Origin: Pichia kudriavzevii
Lineage: Eukaryota; Ascomycota; Pichiomycetes; Pichiales; Pichiaceae
Assembly: GCF_003054445.1 (NCBI RefSeq)
Contig: NC_042507.1
Span: forward strand, 310,001-374,000
Reading direction: 5' to 3'
Length of the DNA stretch: 64,000 bases
Numbering within the stretch: the stretch's first letter is position 1; every line of letters starts with the position of its first letter. Of this stretch, positions 8,217 to 17,946 are shown one piece after another. The notes under the pieces were generated by a model. The model was not told where the DNA came from, did not search any database, and worked only from the letters and a program-made list of their open reading frames with translations. The position numbers and the translations under genes were made by a program.

Positions 8217-9974
8217 TTATTCATCCCTAACAGCTCCTTGTGTTTCTATGTCCAACTTCTTTGTTTCCTCTAGTTTTGTTAGTCTTTCCTTCAATCGCTC
8301 GTCTGCGTCGGTGATTCTATATCTACCGTACTCTTGATCTATAACTTCCAGTTCCAGTCCAGAATCGAGAATCTCTTTGTACTTAGGGTGAGGAATCTCC
8401 CAACTTAGATCGGTCTTTCCACAAATCCATGTGATTGCCTGGTCACAGTAACCCAGAAATTCAACATCAAATTCACAGTGGTTGATTGGATCTCGATTAA
8501 TCAAAATTTGTGGGACATGAGCTGGTATTCTATTCACGATCTCGCTAACAGGAGCTACTTTCAATGAAGTACCTATGGTTATTAATAGATCACATTTCTC
8601 TATATCTTCCTTGATCGTATCATGATATCTATCAGGTAGGTTTTCACCAAAAAAAGTAATATCTGGCTTCATTACACCAAATGATTTGACATATTGAAAT
8701 CTGGAAGAATAGCCCAACCCTTCATCTTCGTGTTTTTCAAATTTTTTCAAGAGTGCTTTCCTTTCGGATTCACAGAAAGGACAATAGGCTATCTTCTTTG
8801 ATCTTAAATTTGGATATAGAGTTTCCCCCGGGATGTTATATTTGCATGTAATACAGCTTGCAGTTGCAAAGGATCCGTGGCATTGGACCAACTTCTCTGG
8901 TAAAACCCCTACATTGCCTTCTAAATTATCAATATTCTGTGTGTAATTTCTCAAAAGTTTCCCTTTGTCTTGTAATAATTTGATGAAAGCATGTAATGGC
9001 GTCGATGAATCCTCTGGGGGTAAAATCATATATGCAATTGAATAGAAAATTGAAGGATCACGCCTGAAAACATCCAACGAAAAAACCTCTTGTGGATCAT
9101 CAAGACCTAAATTTCTCATTTTAGAATAGAAACCTTGTGATGACCGAAAATCCGGTATACCTAATGACGTTGAAATGCCTGCACCTGTTAGAATAATAAT
9201 GTTTTCTGCCTTACTTAATGCATCAACTACGTGTTTGATTTCATGGAAATCGGGTAATCTTGTTCGTGTTCTTATAACTTTGTTGATGGCATTCTTCAAG
9301 CATGTTATAGATGCACGTAATATGACATCGGACGGTAAAGTCCTTAAGCCTCTTATTTTTGGTGGTTGAAATCCCAATAGTTTGACCAAAGTAAATATAT
9401 CATCAGGAGTCGGCCCTGGAGGTAAAAAAAGATCCAAAAATTTACCATGCCCTTCGGTCTTTAAGTATTTACGTACTTGAGAGGAGACTTTTTTGGTGAT
9501 ACGTATTTCTGATAGCGGTGGTATAACCGCCTCTTTGTTGAATAAATCAAGACCTATGTCATCTTCCGGTGATGTTGGTTGTTCGAACTCGAGTTCACTG
9601 ATATCACTATCACCATCTTCATCCTCAGAATTGTCACTATTTTCATAATTATTATCGTTAGTTGCATTGGTGAAAGCTGTCTCTTCAATTGCTGAACTAT
9701 CTTCACCATCAGAGTTGTCACTATTATCACTTGAACTACTGCTTATAACTTCAAGCTCTACCTTTTTGCCATCTAGCTGTATATAGTTTATACTATTCTT
9801 TTCCTTATCAGTTGTATCTGTACTACCGTTTCTGATGTCAGTTTGCACTGATAGACCTTGACTATAATCTACAGAACTGCTTCTTTTTGTGCGCTTGGGA
9901 CGTGACTCATTGCTATCTACCGATGTCTCTGTTGAACTCATTCTATCGGGTCTTCCTCTATCGATTTCGACCAT
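8217..9974 (-). CDS. HST1: Sir2/Hst1-type NAD-dependent histone deacetylase
   Basis: A class I sirtuin of 585 residues. The NAD-binding GAGIS (264-268) and IPDFRS motifs, TQNID (345-349), the catalytic histidine H366 in QCHGSF, and a zinc knuckle of C374/C377 and C398/C401 are all present. The N-terminus holds acidic serine tracts, and the segment around residues 165-235 matches the conserved Sir2/Hst1 domain that precedes the core. Species outside the Saccharomyces genome duplication carry one such gene serving both Sir2 silencing and Hst1/Sum1 repression, so the symbol is a choice of convenience. A second ATG at 9941 (MSSTETSVD) is an alternative start. Confidence 0.85.
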   Translation of the reverse strand: MVEIDRGRPDRMSSTETSVDSNESRPKRTKRSSSVDYSQGLSVQTDIRNGSTDTTDKEKNSINYIQLDGKKVELEVISSSSSDNSDNSDGEDSSAIEETAFTNATNDNNYENSDNSEDEDGDSDISELEFEQPTSPEDDIGLDLFNKEAVIPPLSEIRITKKVSSQVRKYLKTEGHGKFLDLFLPPGPTPDDIFTLVKLLGFQPPKIRGLRTLPSDVILRASITCLKNAINKVIRTRTRLPDFHEIKHVVDALSKAENIIILTGAGISTSLGIPDFRSSQGFYSKMRNLGLDDPQEVFSLDVFRRDPSIFYSIAYMILPPEDSSTPLHAFIKLLQDKGKLLRNYTQNIDNLEGNVGVLPEKLVQCHGSFATASCITCKYNIPGETLYPNLRSKKIAYCPFCESERKALLKKFEKHEDEGLGYSSRFQYVKSFGVMKPDITFFGENLPDRYHDTIKEDIEKCDLLITIGTSLKVAPVSEIVNRIPAHVPQILINRDPINHCEFDVEFLGYCDQAITWICGKTDLSWEIPHPKYKEILDSGLELEVIDQEYGRYRITDADERLKERLTKLEETKKLDIETQGAVRDE

Positions 9975-10186
9975 CTATGGATGCCTCTGAAACCAAGTTA
10001 TGTTTTGCTTGGTTGTTACCTCCAGCTTTTGAAGAATATTAATCTTGAAATTTGAAGTCTTCAAAAAATTTGGTTGGTCGTGTCGATTTTTCTCACAAAT
10101 TTGGAGAACGACACATTTTCGAACATGAATATACAGTTTACTTTTCTTTGCAGTCTCTGGAACCAAAGCCTCCAAGCACATAAAGT

Positions 10187-10462
10187 ATGCCTGCAAAACA
10201 TAGACCAGCAGTTCCTCCACTTCCTAGGTTAAGAGTGAAAAACCAAGTTGCAAAACAGCAAGCAAATCCATGTCTTGTGGTAATGTCACAAATGTTGAAT
10301 TGTTGGGCGTCCAACGGAGAAGGTAATGCTGTATGTAGAGGCCTGGAAGTCGAGTTAAAGGGATGTATGGCAAAGGGTATCAAAGTTGCGCCACCTTCCA
10401 AACCAACCTTGAATTACCATGCTGCTAGATTACTACCAAAGATTCATAAACAAGAAAAATGA
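10187..10462 (+). CDS. MRP10: Mitochondrial small-subunit ribosomal protein Mrp10 (mS37)
   Basis: This 91-residue protein has twin CX9C motifs (CLVVMSQMLNC and CRGLEVELKGC), the hallmark of CHCH proteins, with the Mrp10-specific flanks PPLPRLRVKNQ at the start and LNYHAARLLPKI at the end. Mrp10 sits in the mitochondrial 37S subunit. Its length matches the S. cerevisiae protein (95). It is transcribed divergently from the sirtuin gene, with only about 210 bases between their starts. Confidence 0.92.
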   Translation: MPAKHRPAVPPLPRLRVKNQVAKQQANPCLVVMSQMLNCWASNGEGNAVCRGLEVELKGCMAKGIKVAPPSKPTLNYHAARLLPKIHKQEK

Positions 10463-10746
10463 ACCAAACAATATATTTTATGGTTTTTTTATATTAGTCT
10501 CTCCCGATTTGAGAAAGAGATTTTGTCTAATTTGTTTAACGTGCTGTATATAACGCTATATTTTAAAGGAAAGTGAACCTATTTAGCTTATTTAAGGTGA
10601 CACCCCTTGCTTTTCTTGTAATCCTTGAACCTCTTTTTTTTTATAGGGGCGAGATCAAATTGCTAAAATTTTAACGTACTTCAACAAGTCACTTATTTCC
10701 TTTTTTTCCAGCATACAATAACTAATCCGTTTTTTAAAAGCCAACC

Positions 10747-11826
10747 ATGTGGAAATATACTAGATCGTGCCGATTGAACAGGAAATATTCCTCTTTTACT
10801 AAGTTGGGAAAAACATTTGGAGAAATAGAGAAGGATGTGGCTTCTAACAAGACTGAAAGTGTCATTGACAAAATCAAGGAGAACACTCTATATAAATCAT
10901 TTTTTCAAGACTACGAAAAATTAAAAAAAGATTCGGACAGTGGTGTTAGTAGGATTACATCCTTTGAAGAACAGAAATCTTTCAAACAGGTTTTTGACTA
11001 TTTATCAAAAGAAACAAATAAAATAGGAGTTGTCAAATCGCTTGAAACGTTTGTCAATTTTCAGTCTCCGGTTCAACAAAAGAGTGGTGGGTTAAGAAAG
11101 GAAAATAAGGGACAAGCATCTTTTTTTCAATCCACTTCGGGGCCTATCAATCTAGAGAAACAGTACGAAGCCAGAATGAAACAAAATAAGGAAATTATAA
11201 AGGCATTAACCCCCACATTATCATATATTAACTCCAATATAAATACAACTATCGATATGAGCAACTTTGTCAAGACAAAGATAATCAGTGTCTTTGTGGA
11301 CGATAGTGGTTCATCGAAGAGGCTTTCGAAATCCTTGACAAAGAAAACCAGCCAGTCAACTAAAAAACAAAAATATGATATCAAACAAATAACAGAACAG
11401 AGTTTAACCAGCCCATCAAATCCATTAGTTGATGTGCAAACCCTCCCGATACTCTTAAAATTTTGTCTTAATTCCTTAACTTTTGATTTTGACTCTATCT
11501 CCACATCGCTTGTGTTAATTGATTATATTAAAAAGCACCCCTCCATTGAGCTCTATGGCCATGGATTGAATATTGATTGCTATAATGCTATTTTAATCCA
11601 GGTATGGTCAAAAACTGAGAATTTGACAATGATCACCTGTCTGTTAGATGAATTAAAAGTAAATGCAGTTCAGCCGGATTTGTATACTTTTAAGATCATT
11701 GCCAAAATTTACCTACATTTTATGAGGGTGAAGGATGGACTTGCAAGTGAACCCTATATTCTTTGGAACAACTCCCAGGATATACACAAGTTAAGAGACT
11801 ATCTACGTGATTTCAGACTTCTATAG
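10747..11826 (+). CDS. MTF2: Mtf2/Nam1-like mitochondrial expression factor
   Basis: A 359-residue protein with an Arg/Ser-rich, acid-poor N-terminus typical of mitochondrial import (MWKYTRSCRLNRKYSSF). The C-terminal 120 residues have the pattern LTFDFDSISTSLVLIDYIKK, then YGHGLNIDCYNAIL and LDELKVNAVQPDLYTFKII, which fits the fungal Mtf2 family and resembles degenerate PPR helices. S. cerevisiae Mtf2/Nam1 binds mitochondrial RNA polymerase and couples transcription to RNA processing and translation. The assignment rests on the C-terminal pattern only; the middle is low-complexity and lysine-rich. Confidence 0.55.
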   Translation: MWKYTRSCRLNRKYSSFTKLGKTFGEIEKDVASNKTESVIDKIKENTLYKSFFQDYEKLKKDSDSGVSRITSFEEQKSFKQVFDYLSKETNKIGVVKSLETFVNFQSPVQQKSGGLRKENKGQASFFQSTSGPINLEKQYEARMKQNKEIIKALTPTLSYINSNINTTIDMSNFVKTKIISVFVDDSGSSKRLSKSLTKKTSQSTKKQKYDIKQITEQSLTSPSNPLVDVQTLPILLKFCLNSLTFDFDSISTSLVLIDYIKKHPSIELYGHGLNIDCYNAILIQVWSKTENLTMITCLLDELKVNAVQPDLYTFKIIAKIYLHFMRVKDGLASEPYILWNNSQDIHKLRDYLRDFRLL

Positions 11827-11935
11827 ACTTATCTTTCCTGTATATATTGTATAAAATTCTAGATGTTGGGGGAAAAAATGGCTCAAAAATGAAAAATGGA
11901 AAGTGAAAAGTGAAAAAAAGGGAAATTAAACTCTG

Positions 11936-11941
11936 ACGCGT
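11936..11941. promoter_or_regulatory. MCB box upstream of CDC45
   Basis: A perfect ACGCGT palindrome lies 113 bases before the CDC45 ATG. It is the established binding site of the G1/S factor MBF (Mbp1/Swi6), which drives DNA-replication genes including CDC45 in S. cerevisiae. Confidence 0.6.
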
Positions 11942-12053
11942 AAAATACGAGTGACGAGATTACGAGGAACTTTTAAACAGTTAACGTGTAGTTGTAGACT
12001 ATTTAAATGTTCAGACAAAAAGTTGTACCCTAACAGGAGTATATCATCTGAAC

Positions 12054-14291
12054 ATGATCATCACGCAGCAACAATTTTATAGGGAGTTTCGGAAAATATG
12101 CAAGATTTCAACAACACATTCGACGTGTAAACTGGCAATTTTCGTATCATGTTTTGACGTTGACTCAATCTGTTCGGCTAGAATGCTAAGCGATTATTTA
12201 AAAAGGCAGTTTATAGTCTTTCAAATAGTTCCAGTCATTGGCTACATTGACTTACGTGAAAAGTATTTGAAGCTTGAGTCTGAAATTGCAAATGTTATCT
12301 TGATTGGGTGTGGTGCAACGGCTGATTTGGAGAGCTTCCTTGAGATTGACATAAGTGATTATCTAGGTGACGATATGACTCCTGACGAAGCAGCTCTACT
12401 GATACATGAAGGGAGATTAGGTGATGTGAAACTAACGAGGAAGTTGTATGTTATTGATGGGCATAGGCCCTGGAATCTGGATAATCTATATGGATCTCCT
12501 ATTGTTTTGTGTCTTGATGATAACACCACAGAGGGGATGAATGCTGAACGAGAGGCTTTTTATTTTCTAATCAACGTTCCAGAAGAAGAAGAAGAAGAAG
12601 AAGAAGAAGACGAAGAAGAAGTAGAAATTGAAGATTTAGCAACTGATAATGATGAAGATAACGATTTGATACTGAATGAACCCCTAGAAAGAAAAAGAAC
12701 AAGACAGGCGCCCAAGGAATCGAAAAAGAAGAAGCAAAAAAGATTAGTGGATGAGTACCAAGAAGTTCTAGAAAACTATTACCAACAAGGTTCGACGGTT
12801 TCGATACCTTCATCGCATCAAACATATGATTTATTATCCACTATTGGAGAAATTAATATTGACTCACTCTGGTTAGCCATTGTGGGTACGAGGTCATTAC
12901 GTGACGTATATAGAAAAGTTTATGACCTGGTTTACCCGGGCTTGAAAAATGAAGTCCAAAGGCTACAAGTTGATATAGACGCCTACACTATGAGGTCCTC
13001 GAATTCAAATAATGCATTGATAACATCGTCAGCATTGAATTTTGATATCAGCAAAAAAGCCGATAATCACGGCTTACAGAGCTGTAAGGAATATACCCTT
13101 TTTTTGTTGCACTACTGGACATTGTATGACTCCTTCTTTTACTCGGAGTATGTTAATTCTAAATGTCACTTATACACCAATGATGGACGTCGGTTACTGA
13201 AAACTTTATTTGCAAGGATGGGAATACCCTTAATTCAAGCTACACAAAACTGGCATTATCTCGATTTGGAGTTGAAGAGGAAACTGGATTCACTTGTTCT
13301 CAGAGAGGCGTGGAAGTTTAATTTAAGAGAAATCATCATTGACGGATTTAAAAGAAATTATGGGTTTCACGGCTCTATATCCTCAGGTGACTATGTGAAT
13401 GCAGTACAGGCATTACTAGAGCACGGCACGACAAGATCAATTACTAAAAAGAAAGTACAATCCAATCGAGATGATGAAAATGGTGGACCAAGTGGAACAA
13501 ACAATGAAGACAATGGAGAGGAGCATGAGGATAAAAATCAGCATTTTTTAAATAGTTTCTGGAGAGCTTATGATTCATTGAACAATTATTCAGAAATCAA
13601 AAAGGGTATGGAGATTGCCAAGTATCAGCAGCAATTTATATTTGAAAAAGGTAGTGAAATTATCCAAAAGGGTATGGTAAAGACACAGTCAAAATTCCGA
13701 GTTGTTATTTTGAATGAGTCATTTACAATGAATTCAAGTATCACAAAGTCAAACAATAGTGATTCTACATTCAACAAATCTATGTCTTCTTTAAAGGATG
13801 ATAGAGTTGTAGATATAACGACGTTTGGTAATGGATCACAGATGTTCCAAAATCCGTTGATTTTAACGAAACTTGGTAATTGGATCCTCAATGTTCAGGC
13901 AGATCTAGACGAAGGTGTGTTACCATTGGTTATTGGTGCGTATAATAGTGAAACGAAAACATACCTAGTTTGCGGGTTGCCCTCACGCGCAAGCTTCGAT
14001 CTGGACGGTGATGAAGAAGAAGAAGAAGGTGCTGATGATGATGATGATGATGCTGATGATGATGATGATGATAATAGCAACACCAGTCGGAAAAATCGAA
14101 AAGATTCAAAGAAAGTGAATAAACAACATGTTATTCTTAATGCATTCAGTGTTCTTTTTGAGAAAGTCACACAAGAAATAAACATCCAAGCACGGATGGA
14201 TAGTTTCCAAAGTGCTATAATTGAGCTAAGAAAAGAGGACCTAACTAAGTTTTTGGACGGCTTAACCAGATATTCACAGTATATGTTGTAA
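12054..14291 (+). CDS. CDC45: Replication initiation factor Cdc45
   Basis: Cdc45 is part of the CMG (Cdc45-Mcm2-7-GINS) helicase at replication forks. The 745-residue frame begins with the DHH-like core (CKLAIFVSCFDVDSICSARM), continues with LYVIDGHRPWNLDNLYG and carries family blocks such as LWLAIVGTRSLRDVYRKVYD. The conserved acidic insertion (about residues 176-200) is encoded by a GAA repeat at 12582-12629. A second acidic block (about 655-675) comes from a GAT repeat at 14035-14073. The C-terminus LTRYSQYML is typical. It is convergent with REX3, whose stop lies only about 50 bases away. Confidence 0.95.
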   Translation: MIITQQQFYREFRKICKISTTHSTCKLAIFVSCFDVDSICSARMLSDYLKRQFIVFQIVPVIGYIDLREKYLKLESEIANVILIGCGATADLESFLEIDISDYLGDDMTPDEAALLIHEGRLGDVKLTRKLYVIDGHRPWNLDNLYGSPIVLCLDDNTTEGMNAEREAFYFLINVPEEEEEEEEEDEEEVEIEDLATDNDEDNDLILNEPLERKRTRQAPKESKKKKQKRLVDEYQEVLENYYQQGSTVSIPSSHQTYDLLSTIGEINIDSLWLAIVGTRSLRDVYRKVYDLVYPGLKNEVQRLQVDIDAYTMRSSNSNNALITSSALNFDISKKADNHGLQSCKEYTLFLLHYWTLYDSFFYSEYVNSKCHLYTNDGRRLLKTLFARMGIPLIQATQNWHYLDLELKRKLDSLVLREAWKFNLREIIIDGFKRNYGFHGSISSGDYVNAVQALLEHGTTRSITKKKVQSNRDDENGGPSGTNNEDNGEEHEDKNQHFLNSFWRAYDSLNNYSEIKKGMEIAKYQQQFIFEKGSEIIQKGMVKTQSKFRVVILNESFTMNSSITKSNNSDSTFNKSMSSLKDDRVVDITTFGNGSQMFQNPLILTKLGNWILNVQADLDEGVLPLVIGAYNSETKTYLVCGLPSRASFDLDGDEEEEEGADDDDDDADDDDDDNSNTSRKNRKDSKKVNKQHVILNAFSVLFEKVTQEINIQARMDSFQSAIIELRKEDLTKFLDGLTRYSQYML

Positions 14292-14340
14292 GAAAATTCA
14301 ATGAATATATAAAGCTAATGTACAATATAAAAAAGCACCT

Positions 14341-15897
14341 TTAATGTAAGTTTCTGTTCAACCTATTACGTTCCTTCATGGATAATAATTTCTGGATATG
14401 TCTCTTGACAATACGAATGGGCACGATTGCATCTTCTAATGAATCATGCTCCTTGCCTTGGATATTCTCACTCAGGTATTTCCACGCTAGTTTCTTCAAC
14501 GGGTCCTTCCTCCTTACATTCACCTGATTCTCGCTGAATAAGATCGCCGTATCTACAATTTTTGGATATATCAATCGCATTACATTCAAGTCGTTTTCAA
14601 GGCCATGGCCAACAATTATGGTATCTTGGTCTGTCATATGAGCCAGTTTAATCATGAGCTCATCAAACGTTAGGGCAGTCTTAGGTATAGATTCGACACC
14701 GGAGACATGGGTATTTAAATCGATAATTAGATCTCCATCTGGATGGACAATAGAGTCAATCAATTTCTTCTCCGTTCTGAAATCAACGACACTGATTTTC
14801 ATCATTTCAAAACCTTTATCGGTATAGCACATCTCGCAGTCTACACCAATTGCCTTGATCTTTTCCTTTCTCAATAGCTGTGTTTTAGAATTGCCATCAA
14901 TTTTAAGCTTTGACCTCAACTCTTCAATTCTTTGAAATTCCTTGACATAATGTAGATCTATTGGATTGTCAAATTTGAAAACATGGTGGTCTCCCGTTAC
15001 ACAGCCGTTTGATTGGCCTACTGGTTCGTTACAACAAGAATATGTCTTGTTGGTATAATCAGTACCGTAAATCTTTTTACCCAAATTCAAATTCTGGTAA
15101 GTTGAGGTGTTTATCTTCCCCCAATGGTATTTACATTTAACCATATTTGAAATTTCACTAATTCTAAAACAAGTACCACATCTCCCACAATTGATTCGAT
15201 CATTAGGAGAATAATCGGATGTTGGGAAAATTGGAACTTCAATAACATAATTATGCCTCTTCAATCTCTCTAACGGGATACATAATTCGACCAATTCATC
15301 CCAATACTGTGGAAATGGGGGATTGCCTAAAGCGGCAGGTGCAGATTGAAGGCCCCGGGGTGAGTTTTTTTCCCCAGTTTTTTCAACCTTGTGATTATGG
15401 TTAGTTTGATTGTCATTGTTATTATCCATACCAATGTTACTAATCTTATTAATGTTGTTATTATGCCTATTTAGTGTCTTACCACCTTCATTACCATATT
15501 TTTTCAAATTGAACATTATTTTTTTAATTACATGTAGGTACTCCATTTTCGATTTTGTTGAAGAAGCAATTCTGAACTCCTCGTTGACGGCCTTTCTTGT
15601 AATTTCGTCATTGGATTGCGAGTTATTTAGAAAATTCCTATTACAATGTACATATTGATCATGTAAAAGTCTGAGATAATGTTGCCGTTCATCTTGACGA
15701 ATTGGAGCATAAGGTAATACGGGACGAGGCAGTAACTTACAAGCTGCAGAAGGGCTAGAACTTGTCGAACGATGTGGAAATGACAAGGAATAATTTGATG
15801 TACAGTGACTTGTGATTGATCCATCACTCGGAATCGATCGGGAATTGGTTGACGATTTTTTGGGATTTGTCAAATGGGATGTTTTCGGAGTGACCAT
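14341..15897 (-). CDS. REX3: RNA exonuclease Rex3
   Basis: A 518-residue DEDDh 3'-5' exonuclease. The exonuclease domain has IGVDCEMCYTDKGFEM (Exo I), IVGHGLENDLNVM (Exo II) and HDSLEDAIVPIRIV (Exo III) with the catalytic acidic and histidine residues. In front of it lies a Cys/His-rich module: CGRCGTCFRISE, KCKYHWGK, YSCCNEPVGQSNGC and HHVFKF. This combination is specific to the Rex3 group, which processes the RNA of RNase MRP and other small RNAs. It is longer than S. cerevisiae Rex3 (404) because of a Ser/Pro-rich N-terminus and an Asn-rich insert (around residues 145-170). Confidence 0.85.
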   Translation of the reverse strand: MVTPKTSHLTNPKKSSTNSRSIPSDGSITSHCTSNYSLSFPHRSTSSSPSAACKLLPRPVLPYAPIRQDERQHYLRLLHDQYVHCNRNFLNNSQSNDEITRKAVNEEFRIASSTKSKMEYLHVIKKIMFNLKKYGNEGGKTLNRHNNNINKISNIGMDNNNDNQTNHNHKVEKTGEKNSPRGLQSAPAALGNPPFPQYWDELVELCIPLERLKRHNYVIEVPIFPTSDYSPNDRINCGRCGTCFRISEISNMVKCKYHWGKINTSTYQNLNLGKKIYGTDYTNKTYSCCNEPVGQSNGCVTGDHHVFKFDNPIDLHYVKEFQRIEELRSKLKIDGNSKTQLLRKEKIKAIGVDCEMCYTDKGFEMMKISVVDFRTEKKLIDSIVHPDGDLIIDLNTHVSGVESIPKTALTFDELMIKLAHMTDQDTIIVGHGLENDLNVMRLIYPKIVDTAILFSENQVNVRRKDPLKKLAWKYLSENIQGKEHDSLEDAIVPIRIVKRHIQKLLSMKERNRLNRNLH

Positions 15898-16132
15898 TTT
15901 TTATTTTTTTTCCCTCTTTTTTTTTGCCTTCTCCTTTTGTTGTAAGAGAAGAGAAAAAAAAAATAAGGACAAAAAAGAGTAACTTACGTTTAGCCGCTTC
16001 TAGTTGAGTCTAGTTTACCTGTAGTTATGAATGAAGCCGAAGTGCAGTAAAGGCCGGGACTTGCGAGGAGTGGGAGGGGAGAGAGATATGGGGTGCATAG
16101 GATGATGTGAAATATTGCTTGTCAGTACAGTC

Positions 16133-16188
16133 GTTTGCTGTTTGCTGTTTGCCGTTTGCCGTTTGTCGCTTGTCGCTTGTCGCTTGTT
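16133..16188. repeat. Heptamer minisatellite, eight units
   Basis: There are eight head-to-tail 7-base units, drifting stepwise from GTTTGCT (two copies) through GTTTGCC (two), GTTTGTC (one) and GCTTGTC (two) to GCTTGTT. Each step changes one base, which points to slippage followed by local point change. Confidence 0.8.
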
Positions 16189-16969
16189 GTTGCGTACAAT
16201 CTGCAATTTGCTCAATATGAAAGACACTAAGGATGCCCTGAAAAGAGAGCGTATAGCGAATACAATGATTGTAAATGGGACACCCGAATCGGCTCCTCCG
16301 CTGGAACTTTCGAGAAATTGAGCTTTTGAGAAAACCTTTAAAAAGGGTTCACTACAACCGGACAGAACAAAATCTTCAAGGAACGGCAGACGTTGCCAAT
16401 TAGGGTATGTACAGTAGTGACCAAGATCATTTGTTTTCCTTTCTCTGTATGTAATTTCAAGATTCCACAAGAAATAACTCGGGATGTTTTTCTTCCCCCT
16501 TGCTTTGACTTGCCTATATGGGAAGAGCCGATTTGTAGATATACCTATTGAGTAATAGCAATAAGTACCTCTATTGAGGTCCAAGGTTCAAAAAGTCAAG
16601 GTTTGACCATCCAAGACAATGGAAGCTGTATTATACTGTACTGCAGTTTGTTACATCCAGTTGTGGTGCATTGTCTGCACCTTCCTATTGTGAAAAACGG
16701 TTGGCGTTTCTCAAATGGGGAGATTATTAAAAAGTGAGACATTTAAAGGGGAAAGAAAGGGTAAGAATTTTTTTCGGGGCTCGTTGCCGAAAATGGCCGC
16801 TGTCAACTCAGACCACTTTTAGAGTTGCTATTCTATTGTATGTTTCCAGAAAATGCAGTGGCATTTTTATTAGTTACTAGTTTCACAAGTGGGAAAGGGC
16901 CAGAAAAGGATAATGCTTACAAACATCGGGATTATTCCTTGACTATGATGTGACACTGCCATTGGATTG

Positions 16970-16977
16970 TATAAAAG
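16970..16977 (+). promoter_or_regulatory. TATA box of the ATO gene
   Basis: TATAAAAG lies 157 bases before the ATG at 17134 and is followed by GGGG. The position and sequence are as expected for a strong, inducible yeast promoter. Confidence 0.6.
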
Positions 16978-17133
16978 GGGGACGATATTCCCTCTGGTTT
17001 AAGTAACTTTGATTATGGATTAACATTTTTGGTTGTATTTGTTATCATCCTCAAGAATTGATACTTTATATCAATAACTAACAACGATTAACAAACAGTA
17101 ATCTAATAAGAAAGCAAAAAAAAAAACAGGAAA

Positions 17134-17946
17134 ATGTCTGACGAGCACTCCACTAATACAGCTGTTCCTCAAGAACAAGAACAAAAGCAATATGCTGCAA
17201 CTCCTGTTCAACCTTACCAAGATTTGTACCACGGCTATCCTGTTGGATACGATGACCAAGTTCGTCCTCCAAGAACTGGTTTCTTGAGAACCAGTTGGTA
17301 CAAGAGATCTGGTAAGTACAGACCTTACCCAACCTCTGTCTCTGCCGGCTTGGCTTGTGTTGCTACTACCTTGTTTGCATTGGGTTTGATTATTGCCGGT
17401 GCTAGACACACTCCTTCTGCAGCTGGTTTGGTTGGTGCTTTGTTTTTCTCCTCTGGTATTGTCCAAATCATCACTGGTATCTGGGCAATTGTTGACAACA
17501 ACTTGTTTGGTTCTGTCTTCCTCTTGGGTTATGCTGCATTCTTTATGTCTTTGGGTGGCTTTTTGGCTCCATTTTTCGATATTGAAGCTGCTTATGCTGA
17601 TGGTGGTTTATCAGATGCTCTGGGTATCTTTTTGGCTGCTTGGACTGTCTTTACCTTCCTCTTGTGGACTGCAACCATCAAATCTACTGTTCCAATCTTC
17701 ACCTTGATGATGTGTCTGTTCTTGTTCTTTATTCTTTACACAATTGCTGTCTTTGGTAACCATAAAGGTTGTAAGACTGCTTCTGGTGTCTTCTGTTTCT
17801 TGACTTCTGCTTGTGCATTCTATGCATTCTACGATGGTATTTCCTATCCTTACAGCTCTTACTCTAGCATTCCAGAAGCTAAGATTCTGAGAATGCCAGG
17901 CGCTTGGAGTATGCCAGATGACGAAAACAAGATTGAATTCGTTTAA
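17134..17946 (+). CDS. Acetate transporter family (Ato/Gpr1/Fun34/YaaH) membrane protein
   Basis: A 270-residue protein with six predicted membrane spans (about residues 67-240), including FFSSGIVQIITGIWAIVDNN and SDALGIFLAAWTVFTFLL, the conserved blocks of acetate/ammonium exporters Ato1-3. The family signature NP[AV]P[LF]G before helix 1 is not present; the equivalent place reads RPYPTSVSAGL. Codons are strongly biased (GGT, GCT, TCT, TTG, AAG) and the leader is A-rich, so expression is probably high. The promoter is long and has a TATA box. Function is inferred from family; the missing signature makes the substrate uncertain. Confidence 0.85.
   Translation: MSDEHSTNTAVPQEQEQKQYAATPVQPYQDLYHGYPVGYDDQVRPPRTGFLRTSWYKRSGKYRPYPTSVSAGLACVATTLFALGLIIAGARHTPSAAGLVGALFFSSGIVQIITGIWAIVDNNLFGSVFLLGYAAFFMSLGGFLAPFFDIEAAYADGGLSDALGIFLAAWTVFTFLLWTATIKSTVPIFTLMMCLFLFFILYTIAVFGNHKGCKTASGVFCFLTSACAFYAFYDGISYPYSSYSSIPEAKILRMPGAWSMPDDENKIEFV

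Larger units (their letters stand above)
15898..17133. other. Long intergenic region upstream of the ATO gene
   Basis: This is 1.24 kb between the divergent REX3 and ATO starts. It holds A/T tracts beside REX3, a heptamer minisatellite at 16133-16188, AGGGG stress-type motifs near 16746 and beside the TATA box, and a TATA box at 16970. Open frames here (for example 16015-16584 minus) have no recognisable family content. The length suits a regulated carbon-source promoter. Confidence 0.5.

Noticed and set aside
10138-10401. Minus-strand frame across MRP10
   Set aside because: Antisense shadow of the conserved twin CX9C gene.
13895-14185. Serine-rich frame antisense to CDC45
   Set aside because: A shadow of the GAT/GAA repeats that encode the acidic block of CDC45.
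16015-16584. 189-codon minus-strand open frame in the ATO upstream region
   Set aside because: It reads through the heptamer repeat, has no recognisable domain, and is only open by chance in this composition.
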